Assembly: GCA_024681475.1 (NCBI GenBank)
Contig: JAILAT010000022.1
Coordinates: 62,001 to 126,000, forward strand
DNA: 64,000 nt
DNA from: Bacteroidales bacterium
GTDB lineage: Bacteria > Bacteroidota > Bacteroidia > Bacteroidales > P3
Reading direction: 5' to 3'
Shown: one piece after another, positions 1-7,723 of the stretch
Position numbering within the stretch: position 1 is the stretch's first letter
How the letters are laid out: every line of letters begins with the position of its first letter
The notes under the pieces: generated by a model
The model's database searches: none
What the model saw: only the letters and a program-made list of their open reading frames with translations
What the model was told of the DNA's origin: nothing
Program-made: the position numbers and the translations under genes

Positions 1-268
1 CTTGCTGCGGAGTGCCCGGCTTGCCGATATGACGGCCGTCGAGCGCGACGATGGTGTCGGCTGTAACGAGCACCTGATTGTCCTCGAGCTGCTCGACAGG
101 ATAGGCCGAAGCCTTCAAAACGGCCAGCTGCTCAGGTATTTGAGAAACAGGAAGCGAGGGGTCGACAACCTCGTTGACATCAATGTCAACAAAACGGACA
201 GGGAAGCCCAACTCGGCGAGCAATTGGCGTCGACGTGGGGACTTGGAAGCCAACAGAAGTGTAAGCAT
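1..268 (-). CDS. maf: Maf-family nucleoside triphosphate pyrophosphatase, partial
   Basis: This is the N-terminal 89 codons of a Maf protein, cut by the left window edge. The translation from the ATG at 268 begins MLTLLLASKSPRRRQLL, which is the family's LASxSPRR nucleotide-binding loop, and continues to a VTADTIV segment holding the conserved acidic residue of the active site. Maf enzymes hydrolyse non-canonical or methylated nucleoside triphosphates in the cytoplasm and have been linked to septum-formation control. It is the last visible gene of a leftward operon, 25 bp after the MORN protein. The family assignment rests on the loop motif. Which Maf subclass it belongs to cannot be judged from this fragment. 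Confidence 0.9.
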   Translation of the reverse strand, partial: MLTLLLASKSPRRRQLLAELGFPVRFVDIDVNEVVDPSLPVSQIPEQLAVLKASAYPVEQLEDNQVLVTADTIVALDGRHIGKPGTPQQ

Positions 269-293
269 AGTAATAAAGAATCTGTTTTCGCGT

Positions 294-1556
294 TTAGCGT
301 TTCTTCATCTTCTTTTGGGAAGACTTGCCCGCGTTGGGAGCCTGCGGTGTTTGGGGTGCTTTGGGTGCCTGTTTCACCATGTTGCCCTCCTTGAAAGTGG
401 CCTCCATGGCGGGTTTGCCAAACTGGTCGTATATCACCCACTTGCCGTCCTTCTCACCATTGACGAAGTTGCCCATCTCTTCAGGCTTGCCGGCGCTGTT
501 GTAGCGCTCGTAACGGCCATGCCACACGCCGTCGCGGAAATTGGCGCGATACTCCACCTTGCCGTTGGGGAAATAGCGAACCTCTTCGCCCTGCTTCACG
601 TCGTTATAGTAGTGCATCACATAGCGTGTGCGGCCATCGTCGTAGTAGCCTTTCCATTCTCCGTTCTTCTTGCCCTGGCGGAAGACGCCAGTGTAGTCCA
701 GGCTTCCATCCTCATACCATGAGCTCCACTCGCCATCCTCGAGGTTGTCAAGATAAGAGCCCTCATGCAGCGTACGGCCCGACTCATACCAGGTAGTCCA
801 TTTGCCCTGCTTCTTGCCAGCGACATACTGTCCTTGGCGCCAGCGCTCGCCAGTCTCATAGTAATAGATCCACGTGCCAGTCTCCTGGCCCTTGTCGTAG
901 CGGCCCACGATGCCCAGGCGTCCATTGGTGCGCCAATAGTATTTCCATTCTCCCTGCTTCTCGCCAGCCACGAGGTTGCCCTCCATATCCACTTTGCCCT
1001 GGTCGGTCCACCAGGTAGCCTTGCCGTCGAGTTCATTGTTTTTGTATGTCCCCTGGTATTTCAGCTTGCCATTCTCGTGCCATTCCTTGGTGGCGCCTTG
1101 CTTCTTGCCGGCCACGAAAGGAATCTCCTCATTTTTCTGGCCGTTGGCATACCATGAAGTATACATACCTTCCTTGTGTCCTGCCTTGACGGCCACCTCG
1201 CTTTTGAGGTCGCCGTTAGGATACCACTCACGCGACACACCGTCGCTGTAGCACTCCTCAGCGCAGGGCTTGCCGTCCTCGTAGTAGACCTTCCACATGC
1301 CCGTCTTGTTGCCACGGCTGTCATACTGGCCTTCCTGATAGACACGGCCGTTCTGGTGCCACCAAGTCCAAGCACCCGTGCGGACTCCGTCGTCGGTCAT
1401 GTTGCCCTCCACAGCGGCATGGTGCTGCTCGCTGTCGTAGAACTTCTGGTATTTGTTTTGCGCCTGTGCCGGAACCGACACGAGCATCAGAGCCGAAATC
1501 AGCGTTACTGCCAGCGCGCGAGGCGATATGAAGGATTGTATTGTACTGTTATTCAT
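294..1556 (-). CDS. Secreted MORN-repeat protein
   Basis: A 420-residue protein with an N-terminal signal peptide ending near AQAQ (about residue 33), followed by some 13 repeats of about 23 residues of the form G-x-W-x-x-W/Y-x-x-x-G-x-x-x-x-x-G-x-Y. These are MORN-type repeats, as in the YwqK antitoxin-like family of Bacteroidetes. The tail is rich in lysine, proline and glutamine. MORN arrays form elongated beta structures that bind other proteins or membranes; no enzymatic role can be read. The frame is open 10 codons further upstream, but the ATG at 1556 puts the signal peptide at the N terminus. It lies 33 bp after the DUF4270 gene and 25 bp before maf, in one operon. The substrate or partner is unknown. 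Confidence 0.8.
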   Translation of the reverse strand: MNNSTIQSFISPRALAVTLISALMLVSVPAQAQNKYQKFYDSEQHHAAVEGNMTDDGVRTGAWTWWHQNGRVYQEGQYDSRGNKTGMWKVYYEDGKPCAEECYSDGVSREWYPNGDLKSEVAVKAGHKEGMYTSWYANGQKNEEIPFVAGKKQGATKEWHENGKLKYQGTYKNNELDGKATWWTDQGKVDMEGNLVAGEKQGEWKYYWRTNGRLGIVGRYDKGQETGTWIYYYETGERWRQGQYVAGKKQGKWTTWYESGRTLHEGSYLDNLEDGEWSSWYEDGSLDYTGVFRQGKKNGEWKGYYDDGRTRYVMHYYNDVKQGEEVRYFPNGKVEYRANFRDGVWHGRYERYNSAGKPEEMGNFVNGEKDGKWVIYDQFGKPAMEATFKEGNMVKQAPKAPQTPQAPNAGKSSQKKMKKR

Positions 1557-1589
1557 CGTGATAATCGTTATTTCATCATTAATCATACC

Positions 1590-2894
1590 CTACTCAGAGT
1601 AGACAAAACGGATACTGGCTGGTTTTGACGAGTTGTAGCCATTGATTACCGTATGTGCTGCAGAAGCACGGCGGTTGTTGAGCACCAGCAGGGTGCCGAG
1701 GTCCTGGCCGCTGTTGAGCATCTTCTGCAGATGCTGCGTGATGCGCAGCCGGTAACAACCTGTGGCAGGGTCATATCCGCCATCGAAGCCTGAATAGGTA
1801 AATGGATCATAGATATCGGGTATGGAGACCACCTCGCCGTCGATGTAGCACTTGAAGGCAGCAATCATGTCGGGGCGCGCCGGGCTGGCCACATCGGCCA
1901 CTGGCAGCAGCATCTCGGCATAATGGATGGTGGCATAGGGATGGTCCTGATGGAACTGCTGCACGAACGTGTTGAAATCGGCCTTGATATTCGTGCCGCC
2001 CATGGGGCTGAGGTAGGCATATTGGGCGCCGTCGAGCGAATCGGTCGTCGTGCTGTTGAACATCGCCAACGGGCCGTTGTAGTGGTTGATGTACTGGTTG
2101 AAATGCGCCGCACTGCGACTCTCGTTGTTGCCGATGACAAAATCGTAGGAACGGTAGATGGAGTCGCTGTTGGGGTCGTCAACATTGTTGTAGGTGTAGT
2201 ATACCGAGAGGCGCGTTGCCGATGCGGCGAAGTTGACGGTAGCCATCACGGGCTCACCGTCGTTGACCAGACGGATACGCAAGCCCTTGGCAGCCTGGAT
2301 GAACTCGTCGGCGGTGGCATACGATTTGTTGGAAAACAGCGAAATAATGCTGTTGTCCAAAGGCAGCGACACCACCAGTGTATCGGTCACCGGCACGCGG
2401 ACAACCTTGTTGAAGAGGCATACGTTGCTGACAGCCAGCTGGTCGAAGCTATAATACGCCGTGTCGGTCATGACAGGCTCGGCGAGCTGGTAGACTTCGA
2501 AATGCATGCGCTTGTAGCCCTTGTTGCCCTTCGCGCCCGAAGGGTTGTAGACATCGCTGATGGCCAGCGAAAGCACCACAGAGTCGATAAAGCAATATTG
2601 GTCGAACTCCACGCCCGACTCGTTGGGAGGAGCTATTTGGGCAAAAATCACCGCCTCGGCGTCGCCGAAGAGGTCGTCATGGTAGCAGCCCACAAGGCCT
2701 TGTGCTTGTCCCGAGGTGAGCAGCGAGTCGTCCAACACAGTGTAATACACACCATAGGCCGTGTCGAGCTGTCCGTCGTAAATTGTCGCGGGGTCCTGCA
2801 GGTTCATGCCCAGCGTCGACTCCTTTTCGGTGCAGGCGCCCAACAACAGCGTCGCCACAGCCAAGCACAAGAGAGACAAAAGAGTTTTTTTCAT
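1590..2894 (-). CDS. DUF4270 family lipoprotein
   Basis: A 434-residue protein whose N terminus (MKKTLLSLLCLAVATLLLGAC) is a lipoprotein signal with the acylated cysteine near residue 21. The region after it (CTEKESTLGMNLQDP, then a DTAYGVYYTVLDDSLLT segment) matches the pattern of Bacteroidetes DUF4270 proteins, surface-anchored beta-rich lipoproteins of unknown function. The reading frame extends 35 codons upstream, but the ATG at 2894 starts the signal peptide. It follows the glycogen-synthase-like gene by 13 bp, an arrangement I recall as common in Bacteroidales. The stop is TAG. The family assignment is by recall of pattern; no function is claimed. Confidence 0.8.
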   Translation of the reverse strand: MKKTLLSLLCLAVATLLLGACTEKESTLGMNLQDPATIYDGQLDTAYGVYYTVLDDSLLTSGQAQGLVGCYHDDLFGDAEAVIFAQIAPPNESGVEFDQYCFIDSVVLSLAISDVYNPSGAKGNKGYKRMHFEVYQLAEPVMTDTAYYSFDQLAVSNVCLFNKVVRVPVTDTLVVSLPLDNSIISLFSNKSYATADEFIQAAKGLRIRLVNDGEPVMATVNFAASATRLSVYYTYNNVDDPNSDSIYRSYDFVIGNNESRSAAHFNQYINHYNGPLAMFNSTTTDSLDGAQYAYLSPMGGTNIKADFNTFVQQFHQDHPYATIHYAEMLLPVADVASPARPDMIAAFKCYIDGEVVSIPDIYDPFTYSGFDGGYDPATGCYRLRITQHLQKMLNSGQDLGTLLVLNNRRASAAHTVINGYNSSKPASIRFVYSE

Positions 2895-2907
2895 GGAGCC
2901 TAAACGA

Positions 2908-3732
2908 TTAATTGTTGATATTGCTGCCAATGATAGTGTCATACAGCTTATTGATTTTGTGGTAGAAAGCATCGCGTTCGGGGTCATAGTCCACCACATG
3001 CTTCTTGTTTTCCTTGGCGAAAGCCACCAACTCGGGGTCGGCCGTCGGCGAGGCTATCACCACGCCATGAGCATAACTGATGGCCGCCTTGGTCAGCGTG
3101 CGCCAGTCGAGGTTCTCAAAGGTATGGAGATCCTTGGCGGTGGCACCGTCGGCCTTAAGCTTGCGCTCCATGTCGCGGCCAAAGTCGCCCTTGAAAGCAT
3201 CGTCGGTGAGCGAGAATACCGTCTTGGTACCCGAGAAGAACGCATTCTCCTTGTTGATGCGTCGCAGATAGAAAGGTATCATGCACGAGAACCAGCCAGA
3301 GAAATGGATAAGATGGGGCTGCCATGCCAGTTTGCGCACCGCCTCGAGGGTACCACGGCCGAAGAAAAGGATGCGTTCATCGTTGTCGGGGAAGAACGAG
3401 CCATCCTCGTCGAAGAAGCCCTTGTGGCGGGAGAAATATTCCTCATTGTCAATGAAGTAGACCTGCATACGTGCCGACGGGATAGATCCCACCTTGATAA
3501 TCAGCTGATGGTCGACGTTGTTGACAATGAGGTTCATGCCCGAAAGGCGTATCACCTCGTGCAACTGATTTTTACGCTCGTTCACATGGCTGAAACGGGG
3601 CATGAAAACACGAATTTCGCGACCCTGTTCCTGAACAAAAGCTGGCAAATAGCGGCCCATATACGAATTTTCGTTCTCAGGAACAAAAGGCATAATCTCC
3701 TGGCTTACAAATAGTATCCTACCTGTTTTCAT
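2908..3732 (-). CDS. Glycogen/starch synthase N-terminal (GT5-like) protein without a C-terminal glycosyltransferase domain
   Basis: A 274-residue protein resembling only the N-terminal Rossmann domain of GT5 glycogen synthases: ILFVSQEIMPFVPE at the start, RIRVFMPRF-like strand near residue 40, and PHLIHFSGWFS near residue 145. Full synthases are about 480 residues and bind ADP-glucose with a K-x-G-G-L loop near the N terminus; here that loop reads PENENSYMGR. Transfer activity is therefore doubtful. Proteins of this size are common in Bacteroidales. Two ATGs are possible, at 3744 and 3732. The -7 box at 3759-3766 would start transcription within about 10-15 nt of either, so the leader is very short and I chose the inner one. 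It is the first gene of the operon that continues to maf. Confidence 0.75.
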   Translation of the reverse strand: MKTGRILFVSQEIMPFVPENENSYMGRYLPAFVQEQGREIRVFMPRFSHVNERKNQLHEVIRLSGMNLIVNNVDHQLIIKVGSIPSARMQVYFIDNEEYFSRHKGFFDEDGSFFPDNDERILFFGRGTLEAVRKLAWQPHLIHFSGWFSCMIPFYLRRINKENAFFSGTKTVFSLTDDAFKGDFGRDMERKLKADGATAKDLHTFENLDWRTLTKAAISYAHGVVIASPTADPELVAFAKENKKHVVDYDPERDAFYHKINKLYDTIIGSNINN

Positions 3733-3758
3733 AAAATTTTGCATAATATTATCCGTTG

Positions 3759-3766
3759 CAAAGATA
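3759..3766 (-). promoter_or_regulatory. Bacteroidetes -7 promoter box for the GT5-like operon
   Basis: The minus strand reads TATCTTTG, matching TAnnTTTG. The predicted start of transcription falls about 10-20 nt before the first start codon. No good -33 TTTG is visible on this strand. Confidence 0.6.
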
Positions 3767-3775
3767 CACATTTTT

Positions 3776-3806
3776 TTTGATACATATTAAAAAAATGCTA
3801 TATTTG
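3776..3806 (+). promoter_or_regulatory. Bacteroidetes-type promoter for recX
   Basis: TTTG at 3776-3779 (-33) and TATATTTG at 3799-3806 (-7) are separated by 19 bp. This promoter diverges from the one for the GT5-like operon. Confidence 0.65.
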
Positions 3807-3874
3807 CAAAGTGATACCATCGGAATAGGGGTACACAACACACGCTATATCAAAACACTACAACACCAATCGCA

Positions 3875-4360
3875 ATGGATGAGGAATACAAAATGGACCA
3901 AATGGAGCAGCAGTGGCTGGGGCGTGCGGTGCGTTGGTGTGCTCAAGGCGAACAGTGCAGCCCCACTGTGCGCGGCAAGCTACGTGAATGGGGCGCTACG
4001 GCCACCGCTGTGGAGCACATCGTGGCCTACCTGGTGGAGAACGGCTATGTCGACGACGGTCGCTACGCTGCGTTGTACTGCGACTCGAAGGTGCGTCTGC
4101 AGCACTGGGGACGCGTGAAGATTGCGGCGCAGCTGCGCGCCAAAGGGCTCGACAAGGTGATAGTGGACGAAGCGTTGGCCGGCATCGACGAAGAGGAATA
4201 CCTGGAGGTGCTCCACGAGGCAACGGAGAAGAAATGGCTCTCGCTGAACGAGAGCGACCCTCGCCGGCGGCGTGCAAAGATGATGTCATTCCTGGCCGGA
4301 CGAGGCTACACCATGGAGGAAATCAACCAGGCCCTGAAAGAGATGAATGCTGAATACTAA
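3875..4360 (+). CDS. recX: RecX-family regulatory protein
   Basis: A 161-residue protein with the three-helix repeats of RecX: RAVRWCAQGEQCSPTVRGKL near residues 17-36, then VEHIVAYLVENGYVDDGRYA near 46-65 (the family's L-x-x-x-x-Y-x-D-D-x-x-Y/F-A motif), and RRRAKMMSFLAGRGY near 130-145. RecX binds RecA filaments and limits strand exchange in the cytoplasm. No recA lies next to it here; it stands 17 bp before a DUF3078 barrel gene that may share its transcript. The first ATG is used because it lies about 60 nt after the predicted transcription start. An alternative start 6 codons later would not change the family call. Confidence 0.85.
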   Translation: MDEEYKMDQMEQQWLGRAVRWCAQGEQCSPTVRGKLREWGATATAVEHIVAYLVENGYVDDGRYAALYCDSKVRLQHWGRVKIAAQLRAKGLDKVIVDEALAGIDEEEYLEVLHEATEKKWLSLNESDPRRRRAKMMSFLAGRGYTMEEINQALKEMNAEY

Positions 4361-4377
4361 CTTAAAATAAATAATTT

Positions 4378-5457
4378 ATGAAACGTATCTTTATCCTTTG
4401 TGCAACCCTGATGATGGTTGCAATCTGCGGAACCACCGCACAGGCACAGGAAGAGTCGGCTCCAAAGAAGAATGGCACGTGGACCACCTCGACCACGCCG
4501 GCCCTCAAATTAGACCAACACCACTACGACAACTGGTCGGCCACGGGCGTATCGTCGTTCTCGGTATCGGCCCTGTTTTTCGGCAACTACAAGTACTCTA
4601 CTGACAAATACATTTGGGACAACGTGGTGGACCTGGGCTACGGATTCACCTACCAGGACCTCGACGGCGACACCACTGCCAAGGGCTTCAAACGCTACGA
4701 CTCACACCGCAAGGGCATCGACAAGATTGACCTGACATCGACCTTCTCCATGCGCATGACAAAGTACTGGAACGTCAACGCCTCGGCCAACCTCAAGAGC
4801 CAGTTCGACAAGGGCTACAACTACAACTCCATCGCCGACAGCGACCGCGTGTTCGTATCGCGCTTCTTCGCACCAGCCTACCTCACCACGGCTCTCGGTT
4901 TCGAGTACAAACGCGACAACTACAACCTGACACTCTCGTTCCTGACTGGCAAGACCACTTTCAACCTGGACGACAGCCTGATTGCCAACGGCTACGACTA
5001 TGGTGTGCTGAAAGGCCGCTCCTACGACTACTATGTCACCAACAACCTCAGCATCCCACACGCCTACTTCGGTCTGGGTTCCTATGTGAAGTTCTGGTAC
5101 AAGAAAGACATAGCCAAAAACCTCAACCTCTACTTCCGCGCCGAGCTCTTCTACGACTACCTGAAGCCGGGGAATATGCATTGGGGCGAAATTTCCAACG
5201 TTCCCGGAGACGAATACTTCGTGGATAACTACGACGAGCTGAGCGGCAAGAACTGGCTGGGCAAGCGCGCCTGGGAGACCGACATCGACCTCGAGTTGAA
5301 ACTGGACTACCGCTTCAGCAACTGGCTCAGCGCCAACCTCGGTGTGATGACCAAATGGGACACCGACTACAGCGGCAAAGGCACTCTCGGCCACTGGCAG
5401 CTGTATGAGACCTTCGGCCTCCAGATCTACTGGAACTGGAAGACACCGAAATCCTGA
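4378..5457 (+). CDS. DUF3078-type outer membrane beta-barrel protein
   Basis: A 359-residue protein with a signal peptide cut after AQAQ (about residue 24) and a body of alternating aromatic and polar beta strands. The segment LKLDQHHYDNWSATGVSSFS near residue 41 and the repeated W/Y-rich strands recall Bacteroidetes DUF3078 proteins, whose N terminus carries a N-W-x-x-G-G pattern. The C terminus ends in a strand (FGLQIYWNWKTPKS) with alternating aromatics, as in barrels inserted by BAM. It is expected in the outer membrane. Function is unknown. It lies 17 bp after recX and is followed by a strong palindromic hairpin. Confidence 0.7.
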   Translation: MKRIFILCATLMMVAICGTTAQAQEESAPKKNGTWTTSTTPALKLDQHHYDNWSATGVSSFSVSALFFGNYKYSTDKYIWDNVVDLGYGFTYQDLDGDTTAKGFKRYDSHRKGIDKIDLTSTFSMRMTKYWNVNASANLKSQFDKGYNYNSIADSDRVFVSRFFAPAYLTTALGFEYKRDNYNLTLSFLTGKTTFNLDDSLIANGYDYGVLKGRSYDYYVTNNLSIPHAYFGLGSYVKFWYKKDIAKNLNLYFRAELFYDYLKPGNMHWGEISNVPGDEYFVDNYDELSGKNWLGKRAWETDIDLELKLDYRFSNWLSANLGVMTKWDTDYSGKGTLGHWQLYETFGLQIYWNWKTPKS

Positions 5458-5486
5458 TGCCTATCTGCACCACTATCACCCTGCAG

Positions 5487-5538
5487 GGTTTATAATCAAA
5501 CAGCCCAGGACATGTCCTGGGCTGTTTGATTATAAACC
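5487..5538. terminator. 52-bp perfect palindrome, probable bidirectional terminator
   Basis: Two 26-nt arms are exact reverse complements with no spacer, centred on ACATGT at about 5512/5513. The transcript would form a long hairpin with a GC-rich tip (GCCCAGGACA) and an AT-rich base. It lies 30 bp after the stop of the DUF3078 gene. There is no clear T-run on the plus strand. The perfect symmetry is unusual for a simple terminator. Confidence 0.6.
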
Positions 5539-5642
5539 GCTTGGGATGCTTCACATCTTGAGTAGCCAGTATCTGACTTGAGAAGAACTTATCTCCCGCT
5601 ACCCATGTCGGCGCAAGGGCATAGCACCTGCATCAGGTTAGA
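5487..5642 (-). ncRNA. Candidate small structured RNA of unknown class
   Basis: A TATATTTG -7 box on the minus strand (5648-5655) points into a gene-free stretch that ends at the palindromic hairpin. The predicted transcript begins GCATCG and has several stems: GCATC/GATGC at its 5' end, GGTGC/GCGCC about 20 nt later, and GTAGC/GCTAC enclosing GAGA/TCTC. Part of it (AACCTGAT...ATGCC...) resembles the 3' half of a TPP riboswitch, but the 5' half (CTGAGA) is absent and no gene follows on that strand. It has no SRP RNA signature. Low-confidence call based on promoter, paired segments and terminator. Confidence 0.3.
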
Positions 5643-5647
5643 CGATG

Positions 5648-5655
5648 CAAATATA
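5648..5655 (-). promoter_or_regulatory. Bacteroidetes -7 promoter box with no gene downstream
   Basis: The minus strand reads TATATTTG. No coding frame follows before the 5487-5538 hairpin, so it is the main evidence for the candidate small RNA. Confidence 0.45.
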
Positions 5656-5736
5656 CGATTTATATTTTAAACTGCAAAAATATTAAAATTTTTATGGTTG
5701 AAAATATAAATCCATATAAGTATATCGGCTAAAGCC

Positions 5737-5777
5737 AATCAGTAAGGCCCAGGGCGACGTCCCGGGCCTTACTGATT
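5737..5777. terminator. Hairpin between convergent genes
   Basis: AATCAGTAAGGCCC (5737-5750) pairs with GGGCCTTACTGATT (5764-5777) around a 13-nt loop. It lies 34 bp after the stop of the leftward gene at 5811 and likely ends its transcript, although no T-run follows. Confidence 0.55.
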
Positions 5778-5810
5778 ATCAAATTGTTAAACATACAACT
5801 CACCATATTC

Positions 5811-7256
5811 TCATCTGTATTCCACTTCGTAGTGACCGCCTTGGCCGGCACAGAATGTACATTTTCCACTATAATGGCAGGCGGTGCATTCCATATAACC
5901 TCCTGTCATCAAAGGAGTTCTTCCTGCGCCATAACACACCTGGCACTGGCCACTATTGCCGCAAATGTTACACGGTTTCCAAACCTGCACAGGCACCGGG
6001 TCGCGTTTTGGTGTGGTCTGTTGCTGGTTGTTTTGATTGGTCTGGTTCGTCTGATTGTTTTGTGATGGAGTGTATGTATTGGTGTTGTTATAAGTGTTTG
6101 TATTACTATTGTGTCTGGTGAAATTATAGGGTCCCTCGTAATATGGGTTGCTCTTCTTGCTCGAATTGAACTTACTCATATCACTATTGCTATAATATCC
6201 TTCTGCATAATATTTAAGATCCTTAGAATAAGTATGTTTGAGCCCTGTTGTTTCATTCTCGCACCACCAAACGCCATAGTCTTCATAAAAGGAACAAAAG
6301 GTATAGCCATAATTCTTAGAGAAAACTGATTTCCAGTCCAAATCAACAATTTCATTTTTCCCATCCTTGGTCTTACAATTGAAATAATTCATATCGCCAT
6401 CATTGGTAAGATATACTGACTTCATTTTAGATATCATACACGCTCCGCTAATATCATATATTTCCTTCTCGCCACTCATGGTCTCACAGGAAAAATATTT
6501 TAAACCGACTTCATTTTTAAGAAAAATATGTTTCATCTTTGAGATAAGACATTTCCCATTTATCTCATATATTTCACTCTCACCATTCATGGTTTTACAG
6601 GTAAAAAATTTTAAGCCGTATTCGTTTTTAATATACGCAATCTTCATCTTTGAAATTAGACATTTTCCACTTAAATCATATATAGAGCATTCAGACTGAC
6701 TTATTTCTCCCTTGTAGCACTTAAAATACTTCACGCCCTCTTCGTTGCTCAGAAGTATGTGTGACATATTCATTACAATGCATTTACCTTTGGAGTCGTA
6801 TAGCGACCATGACTCATTTTTCTCATCAACATACGTTTTAAGTTCAAAGAATCCTTCACCTAAATAAAAGATATATGTACATCCCATCAACTCACAAAGC
6901 GATTGGGGGAAAACGATCTCTCCTTTTGTATTGCAACCATAACAAAGACGATGACCGTATTTGTCCTTCTTTTTCATATCCACCTTAAAAACCTCACCGC
7001 CAGTATAATAAATACCACCAGCACTAGGTTTCTTCTTTGTACAATACCCATTGGGCGTTATGCGTTTACCATTCAAATCGAATGCCGCTTTAAGCGTGTC
7101 AACGCCCTGCACATATGTATGTTCAACATATTGATACATGCCACCGTTTTTTTCATCTTCCTTGCTAACCAACTCTTTGTTTATCAATCGTTGGCTTGAT
7201 GCACCAAGCGGGGCAAGCAGGAGGACTGCAAGAAGAAAGAATCTCATCGTTTTCAT
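5811..7256 (-). CDS. Secreted repeat protein with C-terminal DnaJ-like zinc-finger module
   Basis: A 481-residue protein. A signal peptide (to about residue 21, ending ASS-Q) is followed by a body with at least four tandem units of about 36 residues of the form Y-D/E-x-x-G-K-C-x-I-S-K-M-K-x-x-Y-x-K-N-E-x-G-x-K-F (about residues 155-310). A low-complexity linker rich in N, T and Q (about 385-425) leads to a C-terminal module with CNICGNSGQC, CYGAG, CTACHYSGKC and CAGQG, i.e. CxxC and CxxCxGxG elements like the DnaJ zinc finger. The body resembles WG-repeat proteins only loosely. The gene is clearly AT-richer than its neighbours, which suggests acquisition. Starts at 7256 (MKTM) and 7247 (MRFF) are both possible. 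Function unknown. Confidence 0.7.
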   Translation of the reverse strand: MKTMRFFLLAVLLLAPLGASSQRLINKELVSKEDEKNGGMYQYVEHTYVQGVDTLKAAFDLNGKRITPNGYCTKKKPSAGGIYYTGGEVFKVDMKKKDKYGHRLCYGCNTKGEIVFPQSLCELMGCTYIFYLGEGFFELKTYVDEKNESWSLYDSKGKCIVMNMSHILLSNEEGVKYFKCYKGEISQSECSIYDLSGKCLISKMKIAYIKNEYGLKFFTCKTMNGESEIYEINGKCLISKMKHIFLKNEVGLKYFSCETMSGEKEIYDISGACMISKMKSVYLTNDGDMNYFNCKTKDGKNEIVDLDWKSVFSKNYGYTFCSFYEDYGVWWCENETTGLKHTYSKDLKYYAEGYYSNSDMSKFNSSKKSNPYYEGPYNFTRHNSNTNTYNNTNTYTPSQNNQTNQTNQNNQQQTTPKRDPVPVQVWKPCNICGNSGQCQVCYGAGRTPLMTGGYMECTACHYSGKCTFCAGQGGHYEVEYR

Positions 7257-7500
7257 AACATATCCCTGATACGTGTCGGGCGCAACTATTGTTCAACGTC
7301 TTGTCTATTGTGTCTTATCACTGCCTAAACCAAACAAAATCAATTGCAAACAGCATCGATTTTCCATTCAGTCCTCGGGAAATGACACTACAAAGATAAG
7401 AATAATATCCAAATAACTCATGGATTCATGAAAATTTTTCTCAACCCTTATTCATGAATCTCTTCCAGACGTCACCATAATAAATTTGCAAAAAACCGAA
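7257..7500. other. Intergenic region, nothing recognised
   Basis: Upstream of the AT-rich gene at 5811-7256. It has no convincing frame or RNA. Line 7391-7402 holds a CAAAGATA (minus-strand TATCTTTG) that could be the promoter of that gene, about 130 bp from its start. Confidence 0.4.
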
Positions 7501-7542
7501 CACGAATAGCACGAACGGCACGAATGTACGGCATTATTCGTG
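7501..7542. repeat. Tandem CACGAA-type repeat with inverted copy
   Basis: Three tandem 9-bp units, CACGAATAG, CACGAACGG and CACGAATGT (7501-7527), are followed by an inverted ATTCGTG (7536-7542) that can pair with the last unit. Similar CACGAAT strings occur between genes in other Bacteroidetes, from memory. No function is known. Confidence 0.45.
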
Positions 7543-7570
7543 AAATTCTTGTTCAAAAAAGAACTGTCTT

Positions 7571-7630
7571 CTAACCTAGTGCGTCCTCTATTACCATCTC
7601 GTAGAGTTGTGCGGGGGTGATGCCTATGAC
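7571..7630 (-). pseudogene. Remnant of the 3' end of a ddl gene
   Basis: The minus strand encodes VIGITPAQLYEMVIEDALG followed by TAG. The C terminus of the intact D-alanine-D-alanine ligase at 14370-15359 reads AIGISPAQLYEMVIEDALR. By hand alignment 46 of 57 bases match, with most differences at third codon positions. Upstream of the fragment the frame closes at once (TAA). Both copies lie in the same orientation and bracket the four-gene block at 7776-14274, so this is either an insertion footprint or the relic of a second ddl gene. Confidence 0.85.
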
Positions 7631-7673
7631 ATTTTACATGATGGATAGTTTTCATTGGGAAATAGTTCTCTTT

Positions 7674-7723
7674 TCACTATTAATCACTATTGAACGGCAA
7701 AAAATCACTAGTAGTGGTGATTT
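7674..7723 (+). promoter_or_regulatory. Phased TCACTA repeats and inverted repeat, putative operator
   Basis: TCACTA occurs at 7674, 7684 and 7705, i.e. 10 and 21 bp apart, on one face of the helix. The last copy is part of an inverted repeat, AAATCACTA-gtag-TGGTGATTT (7702-7723, one mismatch), that overlaps the -33 box of the porin promoter. This layout suits a regulator bound at the promoter; its identity is unknown. Confidence 0.45.

Noticed and set aside
5590-5645. TPP riboswitch
   Set aside because: Only the 3' half is partly matched; the CTGAGA element and P1-P2 strands are absent, and no thiamine gene follows.
7452-7655. A 67-codon minus-strand gene
   Set aside because: It is in another phase from the ddl remnant, is rich in R/H/S without a motif, and has no promoter.
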